Under the pieces are notes generated by a model. That model searched no databases. It saw nothing but the letters and a program-made list of their open reading frames with translations, and was not told the origin of the DNA. 11,177 nt of DNA. Origin: Thermoanaerobaculia bacterium. Its GTDB lineage: Bacteria; Acidobacteriota; Thermoanaerobaculia; Multivoradales; JAHEKO01. The stretch is taken from assembly GCA_029287645.1 (NCBI GenBank), contig JARFQS010000032.1, positions 1 to 11,177 on the forward strand, written 5' to 3'. Within the stretch, counting starts at the first letter, position 1. Each line of letters opens with the position of its first letter. Below are positions 1-6,672 of the stretch, one piece after another. The position numbers and the translations under genes were made by a program.

Positions 1-2
1 TG

Positions 3-179
3 ATCTGGTTTCTCTGGGAGGCGAGAGGGGCGGATCCGGCCCACTGGCTCGACCCCTTCAAGTCGGGATCCGTGGGGACGGTTCTGGCGCAATGGGCGGT
101 GGTCCTGGTCGCGCTGTTCGTCCTCAATCGTTGGCTGGGCCGACGACTGGGCACCGAAGGAGACCTCTCTGATGCCTGA
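3..179 (+). CDS. C-terminal end of a sodium:neurotransmitter-symporter (NSS) family transporter, 5' part outside window
   Basis: The open frame enters from the left edge and gives 58 residues before a TGA at 177-179. The visible part has a hydrophilic loop (ARGADPAHWLDPF) and then one strongly hydrophobic segment (about residues 31-45, VLAQWAVVLVALFVL), followed by a basic and then acidic cytoplasmic tail. This fits the last membrane helix and tail of a polytopic transporter. Assignment to the NSS (SNF) family rests mainly on the next gene, which looks like the MetS small subunit that accompanies NSS transporters such as the methionine/alanine importer MetP of Corynebacterium. The substrate is probably an amino acid taken up with sodium. 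The fragment alone could belong to another multi-helix transporter, so the family call is an inference from context. Confidence 0.6.
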   Translation: MWFLWEARGADPAHWLDPFKSGSVGTVLAQWAVVLVALFVLNRWLGRRLGTEGDLSDA

Positions 180-219
180 GCATGACGAACGAGTGAATGG
201 CTCGGAGGAGCAAGAATGA
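172..219 (+). CDS. possible 15-codon coupling ORF between transporter and small subunit
   Basis: An ATG at 172 overlaps the transporter stop by 8 nt and is preceded by a well-placed Shine-Dalgarno match, AAGGAG at 157-162 (9-nt spacer). The frame encodes MPEHDERVNGSEEQE and stops at 217-219, where its TGA overlaps the ATG of the next gene as ATGA. The peptide is acidic and hydrophilic with no recognisable motif. It may be a translated coupling leader that passes ribosomes to the small-subunit gene, or a chance frame. I cannot tell which from one sequence. Confidence 0.3.
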   Translation: MPEHDERVNGSEEQE

Positions 220-344
220 GTACCTCGGCGATCGTGATGATGCTGGTGATCTGCGGGATCATCTGGGGCGGGTTCGTCTTCTTCCTGGTGCGCGCGATGC
301 GTAGCGAGGGGAGGAAGAAGTCCTCATCCGCACGAGGAGAGTAG
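216..344 (+). CDS. metS: MetS-like small subunit of an NSS transporter (42 aa)
   Basis: This is a short single-span membrane protein. Residues 3-25 (TSAIVMMLVICGIIWGGFVF) form one hydrophobic helix, followed by a basic tail rich in Arg, Lys and Ser. The N-terminal pattern SAIVMM followed by IIWGG is characteristic of the MetS family, a small obligatory partner of NSS amino-acid importers. It lies directly downstream of a transporter C-terminus, as expected. A strong Shine-Dalgarno sequence, GGAGGAG, at 204-210 sits 5 nt before the ATG. The gene probably shares a transcript with the transporter upstream and aroK 22 nt downstream. The MetS call comes from motif recognition, not a database search. 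The transported substrate is unknown. Confidence 0.8.
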   Translation: MSTSAIVMMLVICGIIWGGFVFFLVRAMRSEGRKKSSSARGE

Positions 345-366
345 GGCTTCTCCTGGGGCTCGGGGC

Positions 367-885
367 GTGGTGACACCTCCAATTCGGCACATCTATCTGA
401 CCGGTTTCATGGGAGCGGGCAAGTCGACGGTCGGTCGAGCTCTGGGGGATCGACTCCGGGTGAGCTTCGTGGATCTCGACTCCAGGATCGAGACTCGCTG
501 CCAGATGTCGATTCCACGGATCTTCGCCGAGCGTGGGGAGGAGTGGTTCCGACAGCAGGAGCACGAGGCTCTGGCGTCGATCTCTGGCGACGGTGACACC
601 GTCATCGCGGTCGGTGGAGGAGCGCTGGAACGGCCCGACAATCGCCGGCTGATGAGGCAAAGAGGGGTCACGGTCTGGCTAGATGCGCCCTTTTCGCTTA
701 TCCTTCAGCGTCTGGGTGACGGCGAGCGGGTAGGCAGGCCACTCTTCTCGGATGAGGCGGCCGCGCGAGCGCTCTTCGACAGGCGTCGGTCTCAATACGC
801 CCGCGCCGATTACGTCGTCCGGATTCGAGCCGAGTCGAAGCCTGAAGCGTTGGCAGAAGACATCCTCAACCTGATCGGGAAATAG
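367..885 (+). CDS. aroK: shikimate kinase
   Basis: This enzyme phosphorylates shikimate at the 3-hydroxyl using ATP, the fifth step of the chorismate (aromatic amino acid) pathway, in the cytosol. The 172-residue length is normal for the family. The P-loop GFMGAGKST is at residues 13-21. DLD at 36-38 provides the magnesium/shikimate aspartate, and the substrate-binding arginine of the WFR motif is R62. The GGG motif is at 83-85, and the lid arginine of the RPL motif is R124. A C-terminal RxxxYARAD-type segment (R141 to D148) supplies the adenine-side residues. No key residue is missing. The start is a GTG at 367; a second GTG at 370 is equally possible, and neither has a clear ribosome-binding site. 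The gene ends 2 nt before the phosphoesterase gene, so the two are probably co-translated. No aroB or other aro gene is visible in the window. Confidence 0.96.
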   Translation: MVTPPIRHIYLTGFMGAGKSTVGRALGDRLRVSFVDLDSRIETRCQMSIPRIFAERGEEWFRQQEHEALASISGDGDTVIAVGGGALERPDNRRLMRQRGVTVWLDAPFSLILQRLGDGERVGRPLFSDEAAARALFDRRRSQYARADYVVRIRAESKPEALAEDILNLIGK

Positions 886-887
886 AC

Positions 888-1631
888 GTGCGCTATCTGA
901 TACTCGCCGACATGCATGGCAACTGGCATGCGCTCTCCACCGTTCTGGAGCACGCGGCCGACCAGGGCTACGATGCGGCTCTCATCCTGGGAGATCTCGT
1001 CGGCTATGGGGCTTCCCCCAACGACGTCGTGGGAGCCCTCAGGGAACTTCCCGTGCCGAAGCACTTCGTGCGGGGCAATCATGACAAGGTGGCGGCAGGC
1101 ATCACCGACGGGCGTGGCTTCAATCCGACGGCACTTTCGGCCGCACGTTGGACCCGGGCAGAGCTCAGTAGCGACAATCTGGAATTCGTACGCGAGCTAC
1201 CAGAAGGGCCGGCGACCATCGAACCGGGTCTGGTGATCTGTCACGGCACGCCCTTCGACGAGGACGAGTATCTGCTGTCAGCGGGGCACGCGGAGGAGAT
1301 CTTCGAAGCCCAGCCCGGTCTGTGGACCTTCTTTGGCCACACCCACCTGCCTTCGCTGTTCCACCGCCCGGGAGGTCATGTCGAGGCCAGCCTCCTGGAT
1401 GGCGCCGAGCAGACTCTCCAGGTGCAGGCAGGTGCCGACTTCCTGCTGAACCCAGGGTCCGTAGGCCAACCGCGGGACCGGGATCCGAGAGCCGCCTACA
1501 TGGTCCTGGATACCGAAACCTCTCAGGTGCATCACTTCAGGGTCGAGTACCCGATTGTCGAAGCTCAGCAGGAGATCCGGCAGGCCGGCTTGCCCGACGC
1601 CCTGGCAGATCGACTTGTACTGGGGATCTGA
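888..1631 (+). CDS. calcineurin-like metallophosphoesterase (YfcE/MJ0936-type)
   Basis: This 247-residue protein carries the full metal-binding set of the calcineurin-like phosphoesterase fold. D8 and H10 lie in LADMHGN, D36 in GDLVGYG, N64-H65 in GNHD, H119 in CHGTP, and H151/H153 in GHTH. A NPGSVGQPRD segment follows, typical of YfcE/MJ0936-like bacterial and archaeal members. Two metal ions would activate water for phosphoester hydrolysis. The natural substrate (cyclic nucleotide, phosphodiester or other small phosphate ester) cannot be read from the sequence. No signal peptide is present, so it should be cytosolic. The GTG start at 888 is required because the first metal aspartate lies only 8 residues in. 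It follows aroK by 2 nt and ends 22 nt before the convergent ccmI stop. Confidence 0.9.
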   Translation: MRYLILADMHGNWHALSTVLEHAADQGYDAALILGDLVGYGASPNDVVGALRELPVPKHFVRGNHDKVAAGITDGRGFNPTALSAARWTRAELSSDNLEFVRELPEGPATIEPGLVICHGTPFDEDEYLLSAGHAEEIFEAQPGLWTFFGHTHLPSLFHRPGGHVEASLLDGAEQTLQVQAGADFLLNPGSVGQPRDRDPRAAYMVLDTETSQVHHFRVEYPIVEAQQEIRQAGLPDALADRLVLGI

Positions 1632-1647
1632 GTCTCGATTCCGAGAC
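1632..1647. terminator. short stem-loop between convergent genes
   Basis: A perfect 6-bp inverted repeat, GTCTCG / CGAGAC, flanks a 4-nt loop (ATTC) in the 22-nt gap between the phosphoesterase stop and the ccmI stop. Position and symmetry would allow a bidirectional terminator. However, there is no T tract on either strand and the stem is short, so an intrinsic terminator is unproven. Confidence 0.3.
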
Positions 1648-1653
1648 GAGCTG

Positions 1654-3009
1654 CTACCGACCGAAGACGACTGTAGTCATCTCGCCAGCACTGGCCGCGA
1701 CCTCTACCTCCAGGTCTCTCGGATCTGTGGTCGTCACCGAGCCGTCCGCGTCGAGACGAGCCACCAGGATCCCCTTCGAGGGAAGTGTTCCTCCCCCCAT
1801 CATGCTGTCGGAGGCCGAGAGAGAGACCTGTAAGGGGAATGTGGGTGCGGCGACGCGAGTCGCCGCCACCGTGGAGCCGTCGTTCTCTTCGCGAAGGAAC
1901 ACGAAGAGAGTCGAGTCGGATGGCGGTACCACTCCGGCCGCCAACTCCAGCTGGATACCGTAAGAAACCGCGTCGATGGCCGCTGGGGTCGAAGCCGACG
2001 GCGTAGCAGCTGCGGCCTGCGGGGCAGGCCCGCCGAGTGTTACTCCGGCTTCCGCCATCGCCAGAAGCTCCTCGAAGTCGGGATCACTGCCACCCGCTAT
2101 CTCGAGACCGATCTGCCACGTGTCCACCGCCTCATCGACCTGCCCCATCTGATACAAGGCCAGGCCGCGGTACAGAAGCGCTTGCTGGTGGTCGGGATGC
2201 GCTGCGAGGACCTGGTCGAGAAGGTCTTTGCCGACATCGAACTGCCCCATGCTCACTCGAACGATCCCATGGACCAGGAGCGCGTCGGGGTCCTCGGGGA
2301 AGCGCTGCAGGACCTCGCCCGCCAGGCTGAACGCCTCGAAGAACTGTCCCGCTGACAGCATGAGGAGGGCCAGCTGTTTCTTGGCTGTCCAGTCCTCCGG
2401 ATCATTGACGATCCGCGCTTGCAGCGCGGCCACCTGTGACGCGAGCTCTGGCGGAAGTGCCGCCATCTGCCCCGAGTGGGGATCCTCGGCTGTGCCGGGT
2501 GCCGGTTGAGCCATGGGCTGCTGAGCCGTCGGCTTTGCATCGCGCACTGCGAAATAGACCAGAAGGGCGACGACTCCGACCATGGCGGCACCGATGAGGG
2601 CGCCTGTCATCATCGGTCGGCTCCGGCGGACCGCATCCCCGGTAGCGGATTCTTCAGCAGCTTCAGGCTCTAGGAGCTTCTGCCGATCACCTCGATCAGC
2701 CGGTCTGGCTGCCACGGAGGCGGTATCGGGTAGCTGCTCCTGGAGGCGATCGAGCTCCATCAACGTGCGGGCTGCCGCGTCGACGAGCGAGTCATGCTCG
2801 GGTTGGCTGAGGTTGTCTTCGTCGGCGGCTCGCAGTCGTCGATAGAGGTCGTCCCGTCGATCTTTCAAGTCCCGGATCTTGAGCGGGACGTCGGCGGCCT
2901 CGGCTTCTCTTTCCGCCGCCTGCTGTCGGAAGCGGAGGGCGAGCCAGATGCCTGTCGCCAGGCCCACGGCCAGCACCATCAGGCTCGGTAGCCAGGTCAT
3001 TTCGTTCAC
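1654..3009 (-). CDS. ccmI: cytochrome c maturation factor CcmI (TPR apocytochrome chaperone)
   Basis: CcmI holds apocytochrome c in the periplasm and presents it to the CcmF/H heme ligation complex. The 451-residue protein has a first membrane helix at about 6-26 and a charged, coiled-coil-prone cytoplasmic segment at about 30-95. A second helix lies at about 134-155. TPR-type helices follow at about 188-325 (AGQFFEAFSLAGEVLQ, MGQFDVGKDLLDQVL, MGQVDEAVDTWQIGL). A C-terminal beta-rich domain at about 349-440 (LFVFLRE, FPLQVSLSASDSMMGG) is typical of CcmI/CycH. The start is GTG at 3007-3009: it overlaps the ccmH stop as GTGA and has a GGGAGG site 7-8 nt upstream. An ATG three codons later is less well spaced. 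An Ala/Pro/Thr-rich linker (about 327-345) joins the TPR and C-terminal parts. It is the last gene of the ccm operon. Confidence 0.93.
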   Translation of the reverse strand: MNEMTWLPSLMVLAVGLATGIWLALRFRQQAAEREAEAADVPLKIRDLKDRRDDLYRRLRAADEDNLSQPEHDSLVDAAARTLMELDRLQEQLPDTASVAARPADRGDRQKLLEPEAAEESATGDAVRRSRPMMTGALIGAAMVGVVALLVYFAVRDAKPTAQQPMAQPAPGTAEDPHSGQMAALPPELASQVAALQARIVNDPEDWTAKKQLALLMLSAGQFFEAFSLAGEVLQRFPEDPDALLVHGIVRVSMGQFDVGKDLLDQVLAAHPDHQQALLYRGLALYQMGQVDEAVDTWQIGLEIAGGSDPDFEELLAMAEAGVTLGGPAPQAAAATPSASTPAAIDAVSYGIQLELAAGVVPPSDSTLFVFLREENDGSTVAATRVAAPTFPLQVSLSASDSMMGGGTLPSKGILVARLDADGSVTTTDPRDLEVEVAASAGEMTTVVFGR

Positions 3010-3536
3010 GATGCCACCTCCCGCCGGACTCTCTCTCGATAGGTCTCGAGCTCACTCTGCGAGGGCGATTCGGCCGACGTGGCCTCCTGCAACTCGACTT
3101 TGGCCGGCCGCTTCATTCGGACGGCCAGAAAGAGCAGTCCGCCCAGGAGAGCAGCCAGAGGCGCGATCCACACCAACAGGTTGAAGCCCTTCGCTTTGGG
3201 CTCGAGCCGGATGAACTCGCCATAGGACTGTTCGAAATACTCCAGGACCTGCGATTCCGAATACCCCTTTGCGAGCATTTCCCTGACTTCCGACTTCATG
3301 GCGATGGCCAGTGCCGTGGGCGAGTCGGCAATCGACAGGCCCTGACAGACCGGACAACGCATGGTCAAGGCCACCTCTTCGGTGAGGCGATCGAGCTCCG
3401 GGCCGGTGAGTGGGGGACCTGCCGGCTCTCCGACGAGGTCCCAGTTCGCCGCGCCGATGGGCGCTTCCTGCCCCGAGGCAGGAGACAAGGCGACGAGGGA
3501 AAGGACTACGACCAGGGTCCAAAGAATCGAGCGCAT
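3006..3536 (-). CDS. ccmH: cytochrome c maturation thiol oxidoreductase CcmH (CcmL/NrfF family)
   Basis: CcmH is a membrane-anchored periplasmic protein that acts on the cysteine thiols of the apocytochrome CxxCH site with CcmG and works with CcmF. The 176-residue protein has a signal peptide (residues 1-22). The family motif RCPVCQGLSIADS carries the redox pair C61 and C64, followed by the helical region KGYSESQVLEYFEQSYGEF. A membrane helix at about 118-139 and a short cytoplasmic tail complete it. This is the short CcmH form; the TPR domain fused to it in E. coli is a separate downstream gene here (ccmI), as in alphaproteobacteria. It starts 5 nt after the ccmG stop with only a weak ribosome-binding site, which suggests translational coupling, and its TGA overlaps the ccmI GTG. 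Confidence 0.96.
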   Translation of the reverse strand: MRSILWTLVVVLSLVALSPASGQEAPIGAANWDLVGEPAGPPLTGPELDRLTEEVALTMRCPVCQGLSIADSPTALAIAMKSEVREMLAKGYSESQVLEYFEQSYGEFIRLEPKAKGFNLLVWIAPLAALLGGLLFLAVRMKRPAKVELQEATSAESPSQSELETYRERVRREVAS

Positions 3537-3541
3537 GGTAT

Positions 3542-4063
3542 CTATCCGCTGCTCAGCATGCCGTTGAGCAGGCTCGCGAGCTCGTTGGGGTGCAGGGCAC
3601 CGGTGACCTTTCTTTCGATGACGCCGTTGCGGTCGATGAAGAACGTCTCAGGCGCTCCGTAGACTCCGTAGGCGATCGCAACGGTACCCGCTTCGTCCAC
3701 CAGGCTGGGTCCCCAGGCACCACGCCGGTCGATGAAGGCCTGGATGTTCTCGGGCTCGTCCTGGTAGATGACGCCGAGAAACTCCACACTGCCTTCGTAC
3801 TGCTTGGCCCCGGCTCGGAGCACGGGGTGTTCCGCGATGCAAGGCTGACACCAGGTAGCCCAGAAGTTGATGACCACCGGGCGGCCCCGCAGATCGGCCA
3901 GTCGAACCATCTCACCGTCCAAGCCTTGAAGAGCGAAGTCGGGCGCTGGCTTGCCGACCAGAGGCGAATCGATCGCCCTGGGGTCCTTGCCGAACGACAG
4001 TGCCAGGAAGATCAAGAGAGGGGTGACGATCAAAGCCCCTACAATCAGCACTTTCCGGTTCAT
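3542..4063 (-). CDS. ccmG: thiol:disulfide interchange protein CcmG (DsbE)
   Basis: CcmG is a membrane-tethered periplasmic thioredoxin that reduces apocytochrome c/CcmH disulfides, with electrons normally supplied by CcdA or DsbD (not seen here). The 173 residues comprise an N-terminal signal anchor (about 4-24) and a TlpA-like fold. The active site is WCQPC with C72 and C75, followed by AEHP. The loop VIYQD (98-102) corresponds to the CcmG-specific acidic groove. The cis-proline is P138 in GVYGAPETFFID, a very typical CcmG sequence. I chose the ATG at 4061-4063: it forms a TGATG overlap with the ccmF stop, has a GGAGG site upstream, and is followed immediately by the membrane anchor. The open frame continues upstream to 4168, but that extension is hydrophilic and lies inside ccmF. 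Confidence 0.96.
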   Translation of the reverse strand: MNRKVLIVGALIVTPLLIFLALSFGKDPRAIDSPLVGKPAPDFALQGLDGEMVRLADLRGRPVVINFWATWCQPCIAEHPVLRAGAKQYEGSVEFLGVIYQDEPENIQAFIDRRGAWGPSLVDEAGTVAIAYGVYGAPETFFIDRNGVIERKVTGALHPNELASLLNGMLSSG

Positions 4064-6045
4064 CAGGTGGTTGCCTCCGCGGTTCGAGCTGTCTTGGGTG
4101 TGGGGGCCGACTTCGGTGGGATCAGGCAGACCACCGTTCCGGCGACCATGATCAGGACGCCGAGCCAAACCCAGACCACGGCCGGGGTCACGATGGCCCG
4201 CAGCCCAATGCGACCATCGGCACCGACGTTCATGACCGTCAGGTAGAGGTCATGGGTCAGCGTCGTGCGGACGGCGGGAGTGCCGATCGGCTCTCTCTGG
4301 GTCGGATAGTGGTTGAATCTCGGCTCCAGGGTCCCCTTGTCCTTGCCCTTGTGCACGATCTGGATCGTCGCCTTTTCGGCGGTCAGATGAGGCTGCCGCT
4401 CGACGTTGAGTTGAGTGAACGTCAGGTCGTAGCCAGCTACCGAAGCCGATTGGCCTGGTGCCATCGTAGCCTCCAGATTCTCCTTGTATGACGAGGAGAT
4501 GGCGATCGCCACGAAGGTGATGATGACGCCGAGATGCACCAGATAGGCGCCGGTGCGGCGAGGCGCGCGAGCGAAAGTCTGGACGATGGCCTGTCCAGCG
4601 GACTCACCCTTCTTGGCCCGCAGCCGAGCAGGGCGCAGAGCCTGATCGAGAGTGACCCACAGGGCATAGCCAGCGAGGAATGCCGTCAACAGCACGGACC
4701 AGGACCTCGCTCCGGCCAGCAGTGCCAGAATCACCCCGACGATGGCGGCTGGCAGAGGCCAGACGAGGGCTCGCTGCAGGGCCCGCTTGTCCGCGCGGCC
4801 CCAAGGCAGCGCCGGACCGATCCCGATGAGAGCCAGCAAGCCGAGACAGATCGGCACCGCCATTCGATTGAAGTAGGGCTCGCCGACACTCACCTTCACT
4901 CCACGCACCGCCTCGGCGATGATGGGGAAGATCGTCCCCACCAGGACCGTGAAGGTGAAGGTGACCAACAGCAGGTTGTTGAGGAGGAAAGCCCCCTCTC
5001 TCGCCACGACCGCGTCCTCCGACGGTTCAGAGACCAGGGTGTCGATCCGCCAGCTGAGCAGGATGATCGTAGCCACCAGGCAGAACCCCAGGAAGGCCAG
5101 GAATAGCGGCCCGATCGGGCTCTGGGTGAAGGAGTGGACCGAATTGACGACACCGGATCGAGTCAGAAACGTGCCCAGGATGGTGAGCAGAAACGTCACC
5201 ATCACCAGGATCACGGTCCAGGCCTTGAGCGTTCCGCGGCGCTGTTGGACTACGGCGGAGTGCAGTGCGGCAATGGCCGTCAACCAGGGGAGAAACGATG
5301 CGTTCTCGACCGGATCCCAGGCCCAGTAGCCACCCCATCCCAGGACCTCGTAGGACCACCAGCCCCCAAGCATGATTCCCAGGGTCAGGAAGCTCGTAGG
5401 CACCAAGAGCCAATTGCGGAGGGGGCGCAGCCAGCTGGCTCCCAGCTGCCCACGAAGCAGCGCTGCCACGGCCATCGCGAACGGCACGCTCATCCCGACA
5501 TAGCCCAGATAGAGCATCGGCGGGTGGATGATCATCAAAATGTGGTTCTGAAGCAGGGGGTTGGGCCCTGGGCCGTCTGTGGGAATGGGAGCCGGCGTCG
5601 GCCTGAACGGATTGGCAGGACCGGCGATCAGGAAGCTGAAGAACAGCCCGATTACGAAAAGGGTGCCCAGCGTATAGGCCAGGTAGTCCTCATGACCGCG
5701 GCGCTGCAACAGGGTCACACTGGCCGTGAACAGCCCGAGCACGAGGCCCCAGAAGAGAATCGATCCCTCGAGGGACGACCACAGGGAGACGATGGTGATG
5801 TGTAGCGGTGTCGCCAGCGAGCCGACGCTGGCGACATAGGAAACGGAGAAGTCCCTGGTGATCAGGGCGTACTCCATGATCAGGTTGGCCAGAATCATGA
5901 ACAGTGCGAAGGCCAACGACATTCGGCGGGTCCATTGCAGGCCGGCCGCCGATCGGCTGGCGCCCGCGAAGAATCCTAGAGGCGCTCCGATGGCGCAGGT
6001 CATGAGAGCCAGCAGCACTGCTGCCGAGCCGAGTTGGCTGGTCAC
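4063..6045 (-). CDS. ccmF: heme lyase CcmF (WWD-domain cytochrome c synthetase subunit)
   Basis: CcmF is the integral membrane part of the heme ligation complex. It takes heme from holo-CcmE and, with CcmH/CcmI, attaches it to the apocytochrome. The 660-residue, many-helix protein matches the usual CcmF length of about 650. The WWD domain is at residues 228-247 (GGWWSYEVLGWGGYWAWDPV). Candidate heme-ligand histidines match the four of the family: periplasmic H174 (IIHPP) and H304 (NSVHSF), and membrane H262 (LHSA) and H504 (YLVHLG). A large periplasmic domain lies near 520-615 and a final helix near 622-643. The GTG start at 6043-6045 overlaps the ccmE stop as GTGA and has AAGGAG 8 nt upstream. 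The stop overlaps the ccmG start by one base. Confidence 0.97.
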   Translation of the reverse strand: MTSQLGSAAVLLALMTCAIGAPLGFFAGASRSAAGLQWTRRMSLAFALFMILANLIMEYALITRDFSVSYVASVGSLATPLHITIVSLWSSLEGSILFWGLVLGLFTASVTLLQRRGHEDYLAYTLGTLFVIGLFFSFLIAGPANPFRPTPAPIPTDGPGPNPLLQNHILMIIHPPMLYLGYVGMSVPFAMAVAALLRGQLGASWLRPLRNWLLVPTSFLTLGIMLGGWWSYEVLGWGGYWAWDPVENASFLPWLTAIAALHSAVVQQRRGTLKAWTVILVMVTFLLTILGTFLTRSGVVNSVHSFTQSPIGPLFLAFLGFCLVATIILLSWRIDTLVSEPSEDAVVAREGAFLLNNLLLVTFTFTVLVGTIFPIIAEAVRGVKVSVGEPYFNRMAVPICLGLLALIGIGPALPWGRADKRALQRALVWPLPAAIVGVILALLAGARSWSVLLTAFLAGYALWVTLDQALRPARLRAKKGESAGQAIVQTFARAPRRTGAYLVHLGVIITFVAIAISSSYKENLEATMAPGQSASVAGYDLTFTQLNVERQPHLTAEKATIQIVHKGKDKGTLEPRFNHYPTQREPIGTPAVRTTLTHDLYLTVMNVGADGRIGLRAIVTPAVVWVWLGVLIMVAGTVVCLIPPKSAPTPKTARTAEATT

Positions 6046-6533
6046 TCTGCGCTCTCCTTCTCCTTGTCCTGTTTCTCCATCTCGAATTGCATCGACTTCA
6101 TCATCTCGGCCATGTCCAGGCTCTCACCCTCTCCCGGTGCCTGGTACTGGTTGTCGTGCTTGACCAGCAGTCGTTGCGTCTCGAACTCGCCGGCCCGGTT
6201 CACCGAGCCCTCGACGACCACACCCACGCCTTCACGAAACATGGCTGGCGGGACCGAAGTCGTGTTGATCGGGATGCTGGCCTCACCATCCGTGACAGCG
6301 AACTTCAGGGTCAGGCCGTCCTCACTGTGCTGGATCGAACCGGGCTCCACGAGGCCGCCGAGCCGAATGGTGGCTCCCTGCGCCTGCTCACCTGAAGCTT
6401 GGAGCTCGGTGGGGCTCCAGTAATAGACGAGGTTCTCTCCGATACCACCGAAGGCCAGAAAGGCCAGTACGCCAGCGGCCACCATAATGGCGGCAACCGC
6501 CAGGATTCGACGTCGATTTCTTTCGCTACTCAT
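6042..6533 (-). CDS. ccmE: periplasmic heme chaperone CcmE
   Basis: CcmE covalently binds heme through a histidine and carries it from the CcmABCD complex to CcmF. The 163-residue protein has a basic N-terminus, a membrane anchor at about 10-30, and an OB-fold domain (about 40-125, with GLVEPGSI and FAVTDG). The heme-binding segment VKHDNQY gives H126 as the attachment site and Y130 as the conserved axial-ligand tyrosine. After this lies a tail of about 33 residues that is unusually rich in Met (141, 144, 145, 148, 152) and charged residues. I chose the ATG at 6531-6533, with GAGG 9 nt upstream. A frame extending to 6593 would lie inside ccmD and adds a non-signal-like stretch. Confidence 0.95.
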   Translation of the reverse strand: MSSERNRRRILAVAAIMVAAGVLAFLAFGGIGENLVYYWSPTELQASGEQAQGATIRLGGLVEPGSIQHSEDGLTLKFAVTDGEASIPINTTSVPPAMFREGVGVVVEGSVNRAGEFETQRLLVKHDNQYQAPGEGESLDMAEMMKSMQFEMEKQDKEKESAE

Positions 6534-6546
6534 ACTTTGGGTCCTC

Positions 6547-6672
6547 TTACTCGAGTTCGGCTTTGCGGCGACGGTGAACGAGGCTCCACGCATAGGCGAT
6601 CAGGCCCGCCGCGGTAACACTGTAGGCTGCGATTACATAACTCCAACCACCGACGATCACGCCATCAGGCAT
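6547..6672 (-). CDS. ccmD: heme exporter accessory protein CcmD (41 aa)
   Basis: This small membrane protein lies between ccmC and ccmE, its usual place. CcmD stabilises the CcmC-CcmE complex and is needed for release of holo-CcmE through CcmAB. The predicted sequence begins MPDGVIVGGWSYVIAAYSVT and has one membrane helix (about residues 10-32) ending in the basic cluster HRRRK, followed by an acidic end. The GG-WSYV-A-Y pattern and basic C-terminal tail are typical of CcmD. The ATG at 6670-6672 overlaps the ccmC stop by 8 nt and has a strong AGGAGG site 8 nt upstream. The gene is short enough to be missed by gene finders with length cut-offs. Confidence 0.92.
   Translation of the reverse strand: MPDGVIVGGWSYVIAAYSVTAAGLIAYAWSLVHRRRKAELE

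Noticed and set aside
142..1631. A defence or toxin-antitoxin role for the tiny MetS-like protein and phosphoesterase
   Set aside because: The small protein matches a transporter subunit, the phosphoesterase has an ordinary housekeeping-type motif set, and no toxin, nuclease or immunity-type partner is present.
3410..4246. Long plus-strand open frame opposite ccmH, ccmG and ccmF
   Set aside because: The product is Arg/Gly/Pro-rich without motifs and spans several well-supported minus-strand genes, so it is a codon-bias shadow.
5134..5805. Plus-strand open frame opposite ccmF (also 4534-5106)
   Set aside because: The predicted products are rich in His, Gln, Arg and Asp, the usual result of reading membrane-protein codons in antisense.
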